Shown one piece after another: positions 16,540 through 25,059 of a stretch of DNA of 64,000 bases. The first letter of the stretch is position 1; every line of letters begins with the position of its first letter. Origin of the DNA: Phycisphaerae bacterium (lineage in GTDB: Bacteria; Planctomycetota; Phycisphaerae; Phycisphaerales; Phycisphaeraceae); assembly GCA_030425705.1 (NCBI GenBank), contig JAUHZU010000004.1:203132-267131 (forward strand), read 5' to 3'. Under the pieces are notes generated by a model. The model did not search any database. It saw only the letters and a program-made list of their open reading frames with translations, and was not told the origin of the DNA. A program made the position numbers and the translations under genes.

Positions 16540-16750
16540 TGTGTTTGTCCGGCTCCCGGGCGTTCGCGGGCCGGGCTCGGGGTTCACCGGGCGCGGCCGG
16601 GCGTTCATGCGGGGTGGCCGGGGGTTCACAAGCCGTCTGTGAAGGCCCGGGGAGGCCCCGGGGGCGTTCGCTGACGGGAGACGGGCATTCATCGACGGCC
16701 CGTGAATGCTCCCAAAGCGCTTGTGGACATTCACAGGTCACCCGCGAAAC
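16540..16750. repeat. Degenerate 21-bp tandem repeat (about 9-10 units)
   Basis: Units of about 21 bp share a GTTCAC/GTTCAT/ATTCAT core every 20-22 nt. Read on the minus strand they give phased 7-residue units such as MNARLPS, VNPRPPR, MNARPRP and VNPEPGP. This explains the spurious long open frame over the region. Confidence 0.6.
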
Positions 16751-16825
16751 CCCCTCGCCGGCTGGTGAAGACGCGGGAATGGCCCAAACATCCTGATAAC
16801 CGTCCCCGCGATGCGCGCGTCATCA

Positions 16826-16846
16826 AAACAGGGGCCGATCCCGGTT
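16826..16846. repeat. REP-like palindrome
   Basis: AAACAGGGG-CCGAT-CCCGGTT is an imperfect palindrome of the AAACGGGGTC...GACCCCGTTT type. Confidence 0.55.
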
Positions 16847-16860
16847 CGATACCCCCAACG

Positions 16861-17118
16861 CTACCTACGGATCGGGGTGGGGTAGAATATTTTCAGGGAT
16901 ACCAAAAGGGGTCCGTCCCTGTTTGGATACTCCGCCAGCATAATGATGGAAGCAAGCGGCAGATCAAAAAAGCGTTGGGTATGAAGGACGACACCTGTTG
17001 AGGTGATTTCATGGATATCTTCACCAGTAAATGGAGCTAAAGAACATGCCACAATTACAGTTGCAAGCAGGGCTGCACACAAAAGCAAAAGGCGAGACAG
17101 TATCATCAGAATCTGCAT
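16861..17118 (-). CDS. Small hypothetical lipoprotein, 3' end overlaps a REP
   Basis: An 85-residue product with N-terminus MQILMILSRLLLLCAALLA then TVIVACSLAP, a good lipoprotein signal (lipobox IVAC). The middle reads EDIHEITSTGVVLHTQRFFD. The last 20 or so residues (after AEYPNRD) are encoded by the REP palindrome at 16902-16926 and its flank, so the original C-terminus may have been replaced by the repeat. Low GC. Function unknown. It is on the same strand as its two neighbours. Confidence 0.45.
   Translation of the reverse strand: MQILMILSRLLLLCAALLATVIVACSLAPFTGEDIHEITSTGVVLHTQRFFDLPLASIIMLAEYPNRDGPLLVSLKIFYPTPIRR
16902..16926. repeat. REP-like palindrome overlapping a gene 3' end
   Basis: CCAAAAGGGG-TCCGT-CCCTGTTTGG pairs end to end with few mismatches. 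It falls within the last codons of the small lipoprotein gene. Confidence 0.7.
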
Positions 17119-17153
17119 CTGAATCTCTGTTTCTGCGCCGTCACTGAACGCTC

Positions 17154-17507
17154 CTAGGATTCTTGGATTGAATCATTCTTCGCACTTTGGGCTTCCCGAC
17201 TTACAGTCTTCATGCACCACAGAATTGAAGCGAGTCCAGCTAGGCTCAGAATGACCGTGGTGATTAGTACACGAAACAAAACTACGAGCTGAGCTGAGAA
17301 AGCTTCGACTGTTTGATTGTGGCCATCCATTTGCGGTGAATTGTATCCAAACGTCTTTGCTAGTCCTCTATGAGTCACTGACAATTGATGGTCAACAACA
17401 ATCACCAATGTCAAGCTTGTCACAGCTAGGAGAAGCACAGCCATGCTAAGTGCCAAAGAGATCCAATAGCCACGGTGTTTCATGTTGTTAGTCTGATCTC
17501 CACTCAT
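17154..17507 (-). CDS. Hypothetical two-TM membrane protein, low GC
   Basis: A 117-residue protein with two hydrophobic segments: GYWISLALSMAVLLLAVTSL (about 13-32, extending on) and VVLFRVLITTVILSLAGLAS (about 75-94). Between them lies a polar extracytoplasmic loop (SVTHRGLAKTFGYNSPQMDG). The start overlaps the stop of the upstream frame (ATGA at 17504-17507), which suggests coupling. Not recognised. Codon use and GC are unlike the surrounding core genes. Confidence 0.55.
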   Translation of the reverse strand: MSGDQTNNMKHRGYWISLALSMAVLLLAVTSLTLVIVVDHQLSVTHRGLAKTFGYNSPQMDGHNQTVEAFSAQLVVLFRVLITTVILSLAGLASILWCMKTVSREAQSAKNDSIQES

Positions 17508-17803
17508 TGCAGGTTCGCGGCATTGGTTATGCTGTCCACATTGTCACGTAGCTGATGAGGAATCGATACATCATCATCGCGGTGAGGAAGATACGATCGC
17601 TCCAACATATGCCCCCACCCGTTCGAGGACAAGAGATCTGGACCACCAGCACCAATAGGCTGCTGATTGTTAGGATGCCGAATACTTGGGTCGTGGTTCG
17701 CAGGGTTCCAGTTTGACCGCTCAATATGACTAGATTGTGCAGTAGGACTATATGGCCTAAATTTAACCGGATCATCCGCTGCACACCAACCTGCTTCGCA
17801 CAC
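17504..17803 (-). CDS. Hypothetical protein, possibly 5'-truncated
   Basis: A frame ending in the ATGA overlap with the 17154-17507 gene. From a GTG at 17803 it encodes about 99 residues: polar, Asn/His/Pro-rich, no membrane segment (DPVKFRPYSPTAQSSHIERS early; RDNVDSITNAANLQ at the end). The frame stays open to 17935, but that part is translated REP and direct-repeat DNA. The gene therefore probably lost its original 5' end or starts at a rare codon. The overlapping hydrophobic frame at 17527-17784 is the alternative. The ATGA coupling favours this one. Confidence 0.35.
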   Translation of the reverse strand: MCEAGWCAADDPVKFRPYSPTAQSSHIERSNWNPANHDPSIRHPNNQQPIGAGGPDLLSSNGWGHMLERSYLPHRDDDVSIPHQLRDNVDSITNAANLQ

Positions 17804-17815
17804 CGCCAAGGGTAT

Positions 17816-17841
17816 CGAAACGGGGGCGGACCCCGTTTTCG
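17816..17841. repeat. REP-like palindrome (CGAAACGGGG-gcgga-CCCCGTTTTCG)
   Basis: A near-perfect palindrome with a 5-nt centre, the same type as 16826-16846 and 16902-16926. It marks the upstream edge of the low-GC genes. Confidence 0.7.
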
Positions 17842-17895
17842 GGGTGGGTGGTGCGTGTCCGCTGAGGGGGGCTGCTGGTGGGTTGCGGGTGGTCG

Positions 17896-17938
17896 GCATG
17901 CAGGTCAGCGTAGCCGGGGGGTTGGGGTGGGCCAAGGG
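17896..17938 (+). repeat. Direct repeat copy 2 (CAGCGTAGCCGGGGGG type)
   Basis: The second copy of the 16442-16485 sequence, same orientation, about 1.45 kb away. Confidence 0.75.
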
Positions 17939-18236
17939 TTTTGTGCTGCGGGCGATTTTTCGCTTTGCGGGGGTTTTTCTAGTTCGGGGCCGGCTCGGCG
18001 CGCGCGGGGGTGGGGGTTGGCCTCTCTATAGAAAGACTCGGGCAGCGGATTCTTGGGTGGGCGTAGGTGGGAAGGGGTGGGTGCGGGCGTGTCGGGGCGG
18101 TAGGCCGGGCGCGCGTGGGGGCGGGGGTTTCCCCGGGCGGGGAGGGGCGGGTTTTTGGGTCGGTGAGCGATTACGCACTTCGACCCGGGGTTTTCCCGTG
18201 CTGCCTTGGGGCGGGCGGTGCGTGGGTTGGGCGGGG
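17939..18236. other. G-rich intergenic region
   Basis: About 300 bp, strongly G-rich on the plus strand, with no supported gene. CTCTATAGAAAG near 18023 is the only AT-rich box. No operator or RNA was recognised. Confidence 0.5.
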
Positions 18237-19559
18237 CTACTCGTTGAGGCGGGTGTGGAGGTGGGCTTTGAGGGCGGGGCCGTCGCGGTCGAGGTCGAGC
18301 CAGGGGGTGCCCGATGTGAGGCCGGCGGCGGCGCGGAGCTCGTCGGCGAAGCCCACCTGCGGGTCGAGGGTGATGCGGACGGCGGGGACGGCGGCGGCGA
18401 GGGCGGGGTCGCCCGCCGCGGCGGCCCGGAGATCGGGCACCACCCAGGACCAGGGGGCGTCGGGGGTATGGGGGGCTGGGTCTCGGGCCTCGGGGTTGGA
18501 GGCTTCGCCTGAATCTTCGGTTTTTGGGATGTCACCGGGGTTTTGGGGGGTGGAGACGCGGGTAGATGCACCCTCGGCCTGGGGGCCGAGGACTTCGGGG
18601 TGGTCGGGGTGGATGAGCAGGGGCGTGAACGGCTCGCCGACCATACCCAGGTGGATCTGGCGGGCGGTGGTGGCGTTGTCGACGTCCCACCAGACCCCGC
18701 GGGCGGCGGCGACGGCCCGCCGGGTGCCGGGCGTGTCCAGCGCGCCGTAGTCGTCGAGCAGCTCGGCGAGGGCGGTGGTCATGGCGTCGTTGTAGGGGGT
18801 GCCGTCGGCGTGCATGATCCGCAGGGCCCGGCCGGCGGCGACGGCGCCCAGCAGGTGCGACGGCTGGTCGTCGTAGACGAAGGCGGACTGGACCTCGGGG
18901 ATGACCATGACCCCGCGGAAGCCGAAGGAGGTGAGCACCTCGTGCCAGCTGCTGATGATGTAGCCCATGCGGACGGCCAGAAGCACCGCGATTTCCTGTG
19001 CGAAACGCGCTCTCGCGTCGGGGTCGAGGGTGTGCCAGGCGTCGGGGTAGTCGAGGTGGACCAGGAAGAGGGTGGGCTCGGCCCCGGCGAGGAGGACGCG
19101 CGGCCGGCCCGCTTCGAGCGCGGGGTGGATGCGCTGGTAGGCGAGGTAGGTGAGGTCGGCGGCGTTGCGGGTGTGCGCGAGGTCGACGAAGCCGACGCGG
19201 GTGGTGTAGATGATCCCGCCGGACGCCTCGCCGAGGCGGACGGAGCGCCAGGCGGACTGGCGGTAGGTGTGTTGGCCCAGGGCGTCGCGGTCGCCGTAGC
19301 GGACGGGGATGGGGCCGTAGGGGTGGGGCAGGGAACCGATGCGCATCATGGGGACGCGTTTACTGCGTTCATCGGGCAGGCCGGGGTCGCTGCGGGAGAG
19401 CTGGCAGTAGGCCCGTTCGCCGGTGACGGGGTAGCAGCCGGCGAGTGTGGCGAGGAGGCAGACGAGGGCGAGGGTTGCGGCGACAGCGCGGGGCCGGTGG
19501 TCGGCGGGGCTGGCCGGGGGACGGGCGGGTTGGGGGCAAGCCGCTAACCGCATCTTCAT
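18237..19559 (-). CDS. DUF4056 domain lipoprotein
   Basis: A 440-residue exported protein. The N-terminus has a lipobox at LLATLAGCYP (about residue 40). The body matches the DUF4056 family: RIGSLPHPYGPIPVRYGD, LGQHTYRQSAW, GGIIYTTRVGFVDLAHTRNA and ADLTYLAYQRI, then SWHEVLTSFGF and EVQSAFVYDDQPSHLLG. The GFVDLAH...D pattern suggests a conserved polar site, but no activity is established. A Pro/Glu-rich stretch at about residues 350-385 is encoded by a C-rich 7-nt array. The start is ATG at 19559 or 19553. It diverges from the membrane protein at 19680. Confidence 0.8.
   Translation of the reverse strand: MKMRLAACPQPARPPASPADHRPRAVAATLALVCLLATLAGCYPVTGERAYCQLSRSDPGLPDERSKRVPMMRIGSLPHPYGPIPVRYGDRDALGQHTYRQSAWRSVRLGEASGGIIYTTRVGFVDLAHTRNAADLTYLAYQRIHPALEAGRPRVLLAGAEPTLFLVHLDYPDAWHTLDPDARARFAQEIAVLLAVRMGYIISSWHEVLTSFGFRGVMVIPEVQSAFVYDDQPSHLLGAVAAGRALRIMHADGTPYNDAMTTALAELLDDYGALDTPGTRRAVAAARGVWWDVDNATTARQIHLGMVGEPFTPLLIHPDHPEVLGPQAEGASTRVSTPQNPGDIPKTEDSGEASNPEARDPAPHTPDAPWSWVVPDLRAAAAGDPALAAAVPAVRITLDPQVGFADELRAAAGLTSGTPWLDLDRDGPALKAHLHTRLNE
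18453..18502 (-). repeat. Heptamer (C-rich) array inside the DUF4056 gene
   Basis: On the minus strand, units AACCCCG, AGGCCCG, AGACCCA, GCCCCCC and ATACCCC follow in 7-nt phase. They encode the NPEARDPAPHTPDAP linker. Same family as the arrays found upstream of start codons. Confidence 0.65.
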
Positions 19560-19679
19560 AAAATAGCGAGAACCGGCCCGGTCGGTGGATGGGCCGGTCG
19601 GCTGGGTCTGGTGCGGTACACGCGGCGCAGGCCGGTGGGTAAGATATCGGCCGACCTTTCCAGACAAGGAGCCCCGGCG

Positions 19680-20180
19680 ATGACCCCCCCTGCCCCAGCC
19701 CCTGCCCCGCTCGGGGACGACGAACGCGCGGCGGCGAAGACGATGCTGGCGGCGACCTGGCGGTCGTGGGGGCTGTGCGTGCTGGCACCGTCGGCGTGGC
19801 TGGCGTACGCGGTGTGGCGTCTGCCGATGTCGGGCGCGGGGCTGCAGAACGGCGATTCCGGGGTCGTGGGGGCGGTTTCCGGGCCCGGCTGGGGGTGGCT
19901 GGTAGGGCTGGCGGTGGTCTGGCTGGCGTTGGCGGGGCCGGCGGTGTTTGCGTTGCGGAGCTACTGCTTCCGGGCGTTGTGGGATGGTCGGGCGGTCGAG
20001 CCGCAGAGCTACCTGAAGGGGATGGGGACGGTGTGGGCGGTGCTGGTGGTGGGTGCGGTGCTGGCGTTGATGGGGGCGGTGCTGTCGGGGCAGTGGCTGC
20101 CGGGCGTGGTGGTGGCGGGCGTCGCGGTGGGCCTGGTGTTGGTGATCCGTCCGAACGGGCGGGCGTTGGGGCTGGGCTGA
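19680..20180 (+). CDS. Hypothetical four-TM membrane protein
   Basis: A 166-residue protein with a Pro-rich N-terminus and about four membrane segments: LCVLAPSAWLAYAVWRL, WGWLVGLAVVWLALAGPAVFAL, GTVWAVLVVGAVLALMGAVL and WLPGVVVAGVAVGLVLVI. A conserved-looking loop FRALWDGRAVEPQSYLKGM lies between the second and third. The ATG at 19680 has AAGGAG upstream. A longer frame from 19611 lacks support. It sits just upstream of the respiratory operon but is separated by 415 bp with a promoter, so a functional link is only suggested by position. Confidence 0.7.
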   Translation: MTPPAPAPAPLGDDERAAAKTMLAATWRSWGLCVLAPSAWLAYAVWRLPMSGAGLQNGDSGVVGAVSGPGWGWLVGLAVVWLALAGPAVFALRSYCFRALWDGRAVEPQSYLKGMGTVWAVLVVGAVLALMGAVLSGQWLPGVVVAGVAVGLVLVIRPNGRALGLG

Positions 20181-20595
20181 GCCGGGGCTGTTTCGGGGGG
20201 TGTGCAACGGGTACGACAGGTTATGCCCAGCCGGCCGCTGCTCGGTCGGCTGCGGTGGCAGCGTGGTCGCCAGACTCGGGTTTCAATCCGGACCGGATCG
20301 GGCCCATTATGGCTGCGCGACAGGTGCGCATCGGTGGGGGTTGGGGCGGTGATTCGTTCGACGGAATCTGTCGTCGGTCGTGGCGCGGACGGCCGATAAA
20401 TCAGCGGTGCAAATCGGTGTTGAAACCCAGGCGCAATAAGCGGTTCGCGACGGGCCGGCCGCTTTGTCAAGGCGTCGCGGACTGGCTATCTTGTATGGTT
20501 CGACCCAGCCGCGCATCGTCCCGGCTCCCCGGCACCCGCGCGCGACCCGCGGGCCGACCCAGCGCCCGCCCGACCCGCGCAACAAGGCGACCGAC
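20181..20595. other. Upstream region of the respiratory operon (415 bp)
   Basis: No gene. It contains the best promoter-like sequence in the window (20464-20492). The GATTCGTTCGACGGAATC segment near 20351-20368 is a short imperfect palindrome that could be an operator. Confidence 0.5.
20464..20492 (+). promoter_or_regulatory. Candidate sigma-70-type promoter of the act/cox operon
   Basis: TTGTCA (20464-20469), a 17-nt spacer and TATCTT (20487-20492), about 100 nt before the actA start. It implies a leader of roughly 95 nt. Confidence 0.6.
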
Positions 20596-21396
20596 GTGTC
20601 CTACCAAGCTACCGACAAGTTTGTGTTCCCCAAGTGGGCGAACTACCTGCTCCCCCTGATCGTCGTCAGCGCGCTCGGCGGCGCGGCGGTCGTCCCGCCC
20701 CTGGTGCTCTTCGGCGGGTCGGCGGAGACGCAGAACGTCGGGTACCAGCCCGACCAGCCCGTGCCCTACTCGCACGAGCTGCACGTCGGCCAGCTCGGCA
20801 TCGACTGCCGGTACTGCCACACCACCGTCGACGACGCCTCCTTCGCCGCGATCCCCCCCACCCAGACCTGCATCAACTGCCACGCGCCGGGCACCACGTC
20901 CGACGGCGGCAGCACGAACCTCTCGGGCGTCCGCCAGAACTCGCTGGCGCTCCGCCCGGTGTGGGAGAGCTGGGAGACCGGGCTGGCGATCCCGTGGGTG
21001 AAGGTCCACGACCTGCCGGACTACGCGTACTTCAACCACTCGGCGCACGTGAACCGCGGGGTCGGCTGCGTGTCGTGCCACGGCCGGGTCGACAAGATGG
21101 GCGGCGCGGGCACGGACGACGCGATCGCCGGCGTGTACCAGGTCCAGAACCTGTCGATGGCCTGGTGCCTGGAGTGCCACCGCGCCCCGGAGAACCACCT
21201 GCGCCCGGTGGACGAGATCACGAACTTCGACTGGTCGCCGGTCATGCACCCGCTGGCGATCGAGCAGGGCTACACCGACGCGGAGAACCCGCACCACGTC
21301 AGCGAGGCGCAGCAGATCGTCGGCATGCACCTGAAGGACCGCTACCAGATCAACAGCGCTGCGTACATGCAGTCGTGCTCGACGTGCCACCGGTAA
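20596..21396 (+). CDS. actA: Alternative complex III pentaheme cytochrome c subunit
   Basis: ActA of alternative complex III, the membrane quinol oxidase that passes electrons to a c-type cytochrome or directly to the terminal oxidase. The 266-residue protein has one N-terminal membrane anchor (YLLPLIVVSALGGAAVVPPL) and five CxxCH haem sites: CRYCH (about 70), CINCH, CVSCH, CLECH and CSTCH at the C-terminus. Bis-His ligation candidates such as YSHELH and FNHSAHV are present. The start is taken as GTG at 20596 with AAGGCGA upstream. A longer TTG-started frame has a Pro/Arg-rich tail that is not believed. First gene of the operon. Confidence 0.93.
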   Translation: MSYQATDKFVFPKWANYLLPLIVVSALGGAAVVPPLVLFGGSAETQNVGYQPDQPVPYSHELHVGQLGIDCRYCHTTVDDASFAAIPPTQTCINCHAPGTTSDGGSTNLSGVRQNSLALRPVWESWETGLAIPWVKVHDLPDYAYFNHSAHVNRGVGCVSCHGRVDKMGGAGTDDAIAGVYQVQNLSMAWCLECHRAPENHLRPVDEITNFDWSPVMHPLAIEQGYTDAENPHHVSEAQQIVGMHLKDRYQINSAAYMQSCSTCHR

Positions 21397-21537
21397 GACC
21401 CGTTGGATGGGGTGACCGGGTGAAGGATGGAGCCCGGCCCGCTGGCCTCGGCCGGCCACGCGGCACCCCGCTAGACCGGACGCCACCCCACGAACCATCG
21501 CCCCGGCCCCTTGGCCCCCAATAGACGAGACCCCACC

Positions 21538-24500
21538 TTGTCCACCCTCGAACAGAACATCACCGGGCAGGCCTACTGGCGTTCACTCGAAGAGTACGCC
21601 AACACCCCCGAGTTCCAGGCCAGGCTGCACGACGAGTTCGCCGACTACGCGCCCGACGAGATCCAGGCGATGTCCCGCCGGTCCTTCCTCAAGCTGGCCG
21701 GCGCATCGATGGCGCTGGCCGGGCTGACGATGACCGGCTGCCGGCGTTGGCCCAAGGAGGCGCTCGCGCCGTTCGCGACCCGCCCCGAGGACCTGATCCC
21801 CGGCGTGCCCAACTACTTCGCGTCCATGACCCACCGCGGCGGGGTCGCCCACCCGGTGCTCGTCGCCTCGTTCGACGGCCGGCCCATCAAGGTCGAGAGC
21901 CACCCCAAGGCCGGCTACGCGACGGACGTGTTTGACCAGGCCCTCACCCTGCAGCAGTACGACCCCGAGCGCGCCCGCGACGTGGCCTACGGCACGGGCG
22001 AGAGCGTGACGCGCAGCTCGTGGACCGCGTTCGAATCCTTCCTTAAGGAGAAGGTCGCCGAGCTGAAGCAGGACGAAGGCGGCAAGGGCTTCGCCGTGCT
22101 GAGCCAGGCGTCGTCGAGCCCGACGTTCCTTCGGCTCAAGGCCGAGCTGCTGTCGCAGATGCCGGGCATGACCTGGGCGACGTGGGAGCCGCTGAACCGG
22201 GACAACGAGCTGACCGGCGCGATCCACGCTCTGGGCAAGCCGGTGCGGACGCACTACCGCTGGACGGACGACCACGGCACGCCGACGGTGAAGGTCATCG
22301 CGTGCTTCGACAGCGACTTCCTGTGCGACCACCCGTCCGCGACGAGTAACGCCAAGGGCTGGGCCGCGGGCCGTAAGAGCGCCGACATCGGCCGGCTCAA
22401 GGGGCATCACCACGGGGAGGCGCACGGCACGGCGATGATGAACCGGCTGTACGCCGTCGAGTCGGCCCTGACGATCACGGGCAGCGCCGCGGACGAGCGT
22501 CTGCCGATCCGGCCGTCGCGCGTCGCGCACGTGCTCGCCGCCCTCGCGGGCGAGCTTGGCGCGGTGGCGGACGCGGGCGAGCCGACGCTGACCAAGACCG
22601 AGCAGGCCTTTGTCGCGAAGCTGGCCGACGACCTGAACCACGCGAAGGGCGCGTCGATCCTGACCGCCGGGCCGAACCAGCCGGCGGACGTACACGCGCT
22701 GGTCTACAAGCTCAACGACTTCCTGGGCAACCACGGCAGCACGCTGGTCTACACCGACGAGCCCGCGGCCGGGGAACAGACGAACCTCGAATCCCTGGCC
22801 GGGCTGACCGCGAAGATGGCGGCCGGCGAGGTCGACACGCTGGTGATGCTCGGCGGGAACCCGGTGTTCGACGCCCCGGCGGACCTGGGCTTTGAGGCGG
22901 CGTTGGGCAAGGTGCACCACGCGGTGCGCCTCGGGCTGTATCGCAAGAACGAGACCGCCGCGCTGTGCGAGTGGGCGCTGCCCGAGGCGACGGGCTTCGA
23001 GTGCTGGGGCGACGGCCGGTGGTACGACGGCACGGTCGCGGTGCAGCAGCCGCTGATCCTCCCGCTGTTCAACGGCCGCAGCGCCGACGAGCTGCTCGCG
23101 TCGCTGGTCGGCGAGTCCTCGCTGGCCGAGCCGAGCAGCTACCAACTCGTGCGCAAGACGTTCAAGGACGGCGGCCTGCTGGCCGGGGCCGACTTCGCGT
23201 CGGTGCTGGACGACCCGGGCTACGCCGCGGACCAGCGCGGGTTCGAGAAGGACTGGCGCCGCGCGGTGCACCTGGGCTTCGTGCCCGGCAGCGCGTTTAT
23301 GCCGACCCCGATCACCACCACGATCGACACGGGCATCATCCTGCCCGAGCGGACCGACAGCGCCGAGATGGAGGTCGTGTTCCGGCCCGGCGCGGTGCTC
23401 GACGGCCGGTTCGCGAACAGCGCCTGGCTGCAGGAGGTGCCCGACACGCACACCAAGGTGTCGTGGGACAACCCGGTGCTGATCAGCGTGCCCGACGCGG
23501 AGGACAAGGGGCTGAAGTACGGCGACCTGATCGATGTCACGGTCGATGGCGCGACGGTGCAGATGCCCGTCTTCATCCAGCCCGGCCAGGCGAAGGGCAC
23601 GGCCATCGTCGCCGTCGGCAACGGCCGATCGGTCTGCGGCCACGTGGGTCAAGAGGTCGGCTTCAACGTGTACCCGCTGCGCAAGCAGGCGGGGATGGGA
23701 TTCGCCGCGGTCACGCTGGGGGCGAAGGCGGGCCACCACCGCCTGGCGATGACGAGCGTGCACCACCTGGTCAACGGGATGAGCCACTTCCCGGGGTTTG
23801 TCGACCAGACGGCCGAGTGGGGCCTGGAGAAGCGGGCCGGGGCGTACGGCGAGAGCGGCACGGCCGGCAACATCATCAAGGAAGGCACCTTCGCGGACTA
23901 CCAGACCGACGAGGGCGTGTCGCACATCATGGGCCACGGCCACGGGGACGTTCGGCTGCAGCTGTTCCAGGTCCCGCGCCAGGAAGAATGGACCGAGCAG
24001 GCCGAGAAGCTCGTCGCCGAGCACGCGCACGAGGCGGAAGACGGCTGGCAGCCGCGCACGGCGTTCAACGCGCCGCACGCGTGGGGCATGACGATCGACC
24101 TGAACTCGTGCATCGGGTGCAACGCGTGCGTGATCGCGTGCCAGGCGGAGAACAACATCCCGGCGGTCGGCAAGGACCAGGTCTGGCGTTCGCGTGAGAT
24201 GCACTGGCTGCGGACGGACACGTACTACAAGGTGAAGGGCGAGGACGGCCCGAGCAAGCCGGAGAACGTGCAGGTCGTGCACCAGCCGGTGATGTGCGTA
24301 CACTGCGAGAACGCGCCGTGCGAGCAGGTGTGCCCGGTCGCGGCGACGGTGCACGACGCCGAGGGCCTGAACACCATGGTCTACAACCGCTGCATCGGCA
24401 CGCGGTACTGCTCGAACAACTGCCCGTACAAGGTCCGGCGGTTCAACTACTTCGACTTCCACAGCAAGTCGGTGCGGCAGGACGTCGCGAACCCCTGGCT

Positions 24501-24954
24501 GAACATGCCCGACACGCAGCAGGCGAAGGTCGTCAGCGAGATCAAGTCGATGGTCTTCAACCCGGACGTGACCGTGCGGATGCGCGGCGTCATGGAGAAG
24601 TGCACCTACTGCACCCAGCGGGTCCAGCGGGCCAAGATCCAGCGCAAGAACGACTTCGTGCAGGGCCTCGAAGGCCGGTACGGCCACGACGCCGACACCA
24701 AGACCGTGCCCGACGGCACGATCGTCACCGCCTGCCAGGACGCCTGCCCGACCGACTGCATCACTTTCGGCGACCTCAACGACCCGCACTCGAAGGTCAG
24801 CCAGATCCAGACGAACAACCGCCGGGCCTACTCGGTGCTCGAAGAGCTGAACTCCCGCCCGCGGACCCAGCACCTGGCCAAGCTCCGCAACCCCCACCCG
24901 TCGTCGTACGGCGGGCACGGGCACGGCGGCGGCCACGAAGAAGGCGACCACTAA
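21538..24954 (+). CDS. actB: Alternative complex III molybdopterin-like/iron-sulfur subunit
   Basis: ActB, about 1138 residues, fuses a catalytically silent molybdopterin-oxidoreductase-like domain (about 80-780) to a four-cluster ferredoxin-like domain (about 850-1100). A Tat signal, SRRSFLKLAGASMALAGL followed by TMTGC, is at about residues 46-68, consistent with export and lipid anchoring. Cluster ligands are in CIGCNACVIACQ, CVHCENAPCEQVCP, CIGTRYCSNNCP, CTYC and ACQDACPTDC. The motif YWRSLEEYANTPEF at the N-terminus is typical of ActB. The C-terminus is His/Gly-rich (GGHGHGGGHEEGDH). No ATG is available; TTG at 21538 or 21511 is the likely start. 141 nt separate it from actA. Confidence 0.93.
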   Translation: MSTLEQNITGQAYWRSLEEYANTPEFQARLHDEFADYAPDEIQAMSRRSFLKLAGASMALAGLTMTGCRRWPKEALAPFATRPEDLIPGVPNYFASMTHRGGVAHPVLVASFDGRPIKVESHPKAGYATDVFDQALTLQQYDPERARDVAYGTGESVTRSSWTAFESFLKEKVAELKQDEGGKGFAVLSQASSSPTFLRLKAELLSQMPGMTWATWEPLNRDNELTGAIHALGKPVRTHYRWTDDHGTPTVKVIACFDSDFLCDHPSATSNAKGWAAGRKSADIGRLKGHHHGEAHGTAMMNRLYAVESALTITGSAADERLPIRPSRVAHVLAALAGELGAVADAGEPTLTKTEQAFVAKLADDLNHAKGASILTAGPNQPADVHALVYKLNDFLGNHGSTLVYTDEPAAGEQTNLESLAGLTAKMAAGEVDTLVMLGGNPVFDAPADLGFEAALGKVHHAVRLGLYRKNETAALCEWALPEATGFECWGDGRWYDGTVAVQQPLILPLFNGRSADELLASLVGESSLAEPSSYQLVRKTFKDGGLLAGADFASVLDDPGYAADQRGFEKDWRRAVHLGFVPGSAFMPTPITTTIDTGIILPERTDSAEMEVVFRPGAVLDGRFANSAWLQEVPDTHTKVSWDNPVLISVPDAEDKGLKYGDLIDVTVDGATVQMPVFIQPGQAKGTAIVAVGNGRSVCGHVGQEVGFNVYPLRKQAGMGFAAVTLGAKAGHHRLAMTSVHHLVNGMSHFPGFVDQTAEWGLEKRAGAYGESGTAGNIIKEGTFADYQTDEGVSHIMGHGHGDVRLQLFQVPRQEEWTEQAEKLVAEHAHEAEDGWQPRTAFNAPHAWGMTIDLNSCIGCNACVIACQAENNIPAVGKDQVWRSREMHWLRTDTYYKVKGEDGPSKPENVQVVHQPVMCVHCENAPCEQVCPVAATVHDAEGLNTMVYNRCIGTRYCSNNCPYKVRRFNYFDFHSKSVRQDVANPWLNMPDTQQAKVVSEIKSMVFNPDVTVRMRGVMEKCTYCTQRVQRAKIQRKNDFVQGLEGRYGHDADTKTVPDGTIVTACQDACPTDCITFGDLNDPHSKVSQIQTNNRRAYSVLEELNSRPRTQHLAKLRNPHPSSYGGHGHGGGHEEGDH

Positions 24955-25015
24955 GACCCGGCGTCGCGTCGCGATGCGGCGATGGCTGACGATTGAACAC
25001 GCGGTTTTGGGCGCA

Positions 25016-25051
25016 AGACCCTAGACCCGAAACCCAAGACCCCAGACCCGA
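25016..25051 (+). repeat. Heptamer array upstream of actC
   Basis: Units AGACCCT, AGACCCG, AAACCCA, AGACCCC and AGACCCG are in exact 7-nt phase, ending 8 nt before the actC ATG. Confidence 0.85.
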
Positions 25052-25059
25052 CCTACTCC

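Larger units (their letters stand above)
16384..16860. other. Intergenic region with repeats (477 bp)
   Basis: No gene is supported. It holds one copy of a direct repeat (16442-16485), a degenerate 21-bp tandem repeat (about 16540-16750) and a REP-like palindrome (16826-16846). Confidence 0.6.

Noticed and set aside
16357..16734. 5' extension of the 15913 frame to 16734
   Set aside because: It translates the 21-bp tandem repeat and a direct repeat. A signal peptide starts at about 16356.
16838..16865. GGTTCGATACCC resembling a tRNA T arm
   Set aside because: No acceptor, D or anticodon arms around it. It belongs to a REP-like palindrome.
17527..17784. Hydrophobic 85-residue minus-strand frame
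   Set aside because: It overlaps the frame that ends in an ATGA junction with the next gene. The coupling favours the other frame, though this is not certain.
21583..24951. 1122-residue minus-strand frame opposite actB
   Set aside because: Antisense shadow. The plus-strand product has all Fe-S and Tat motifs.
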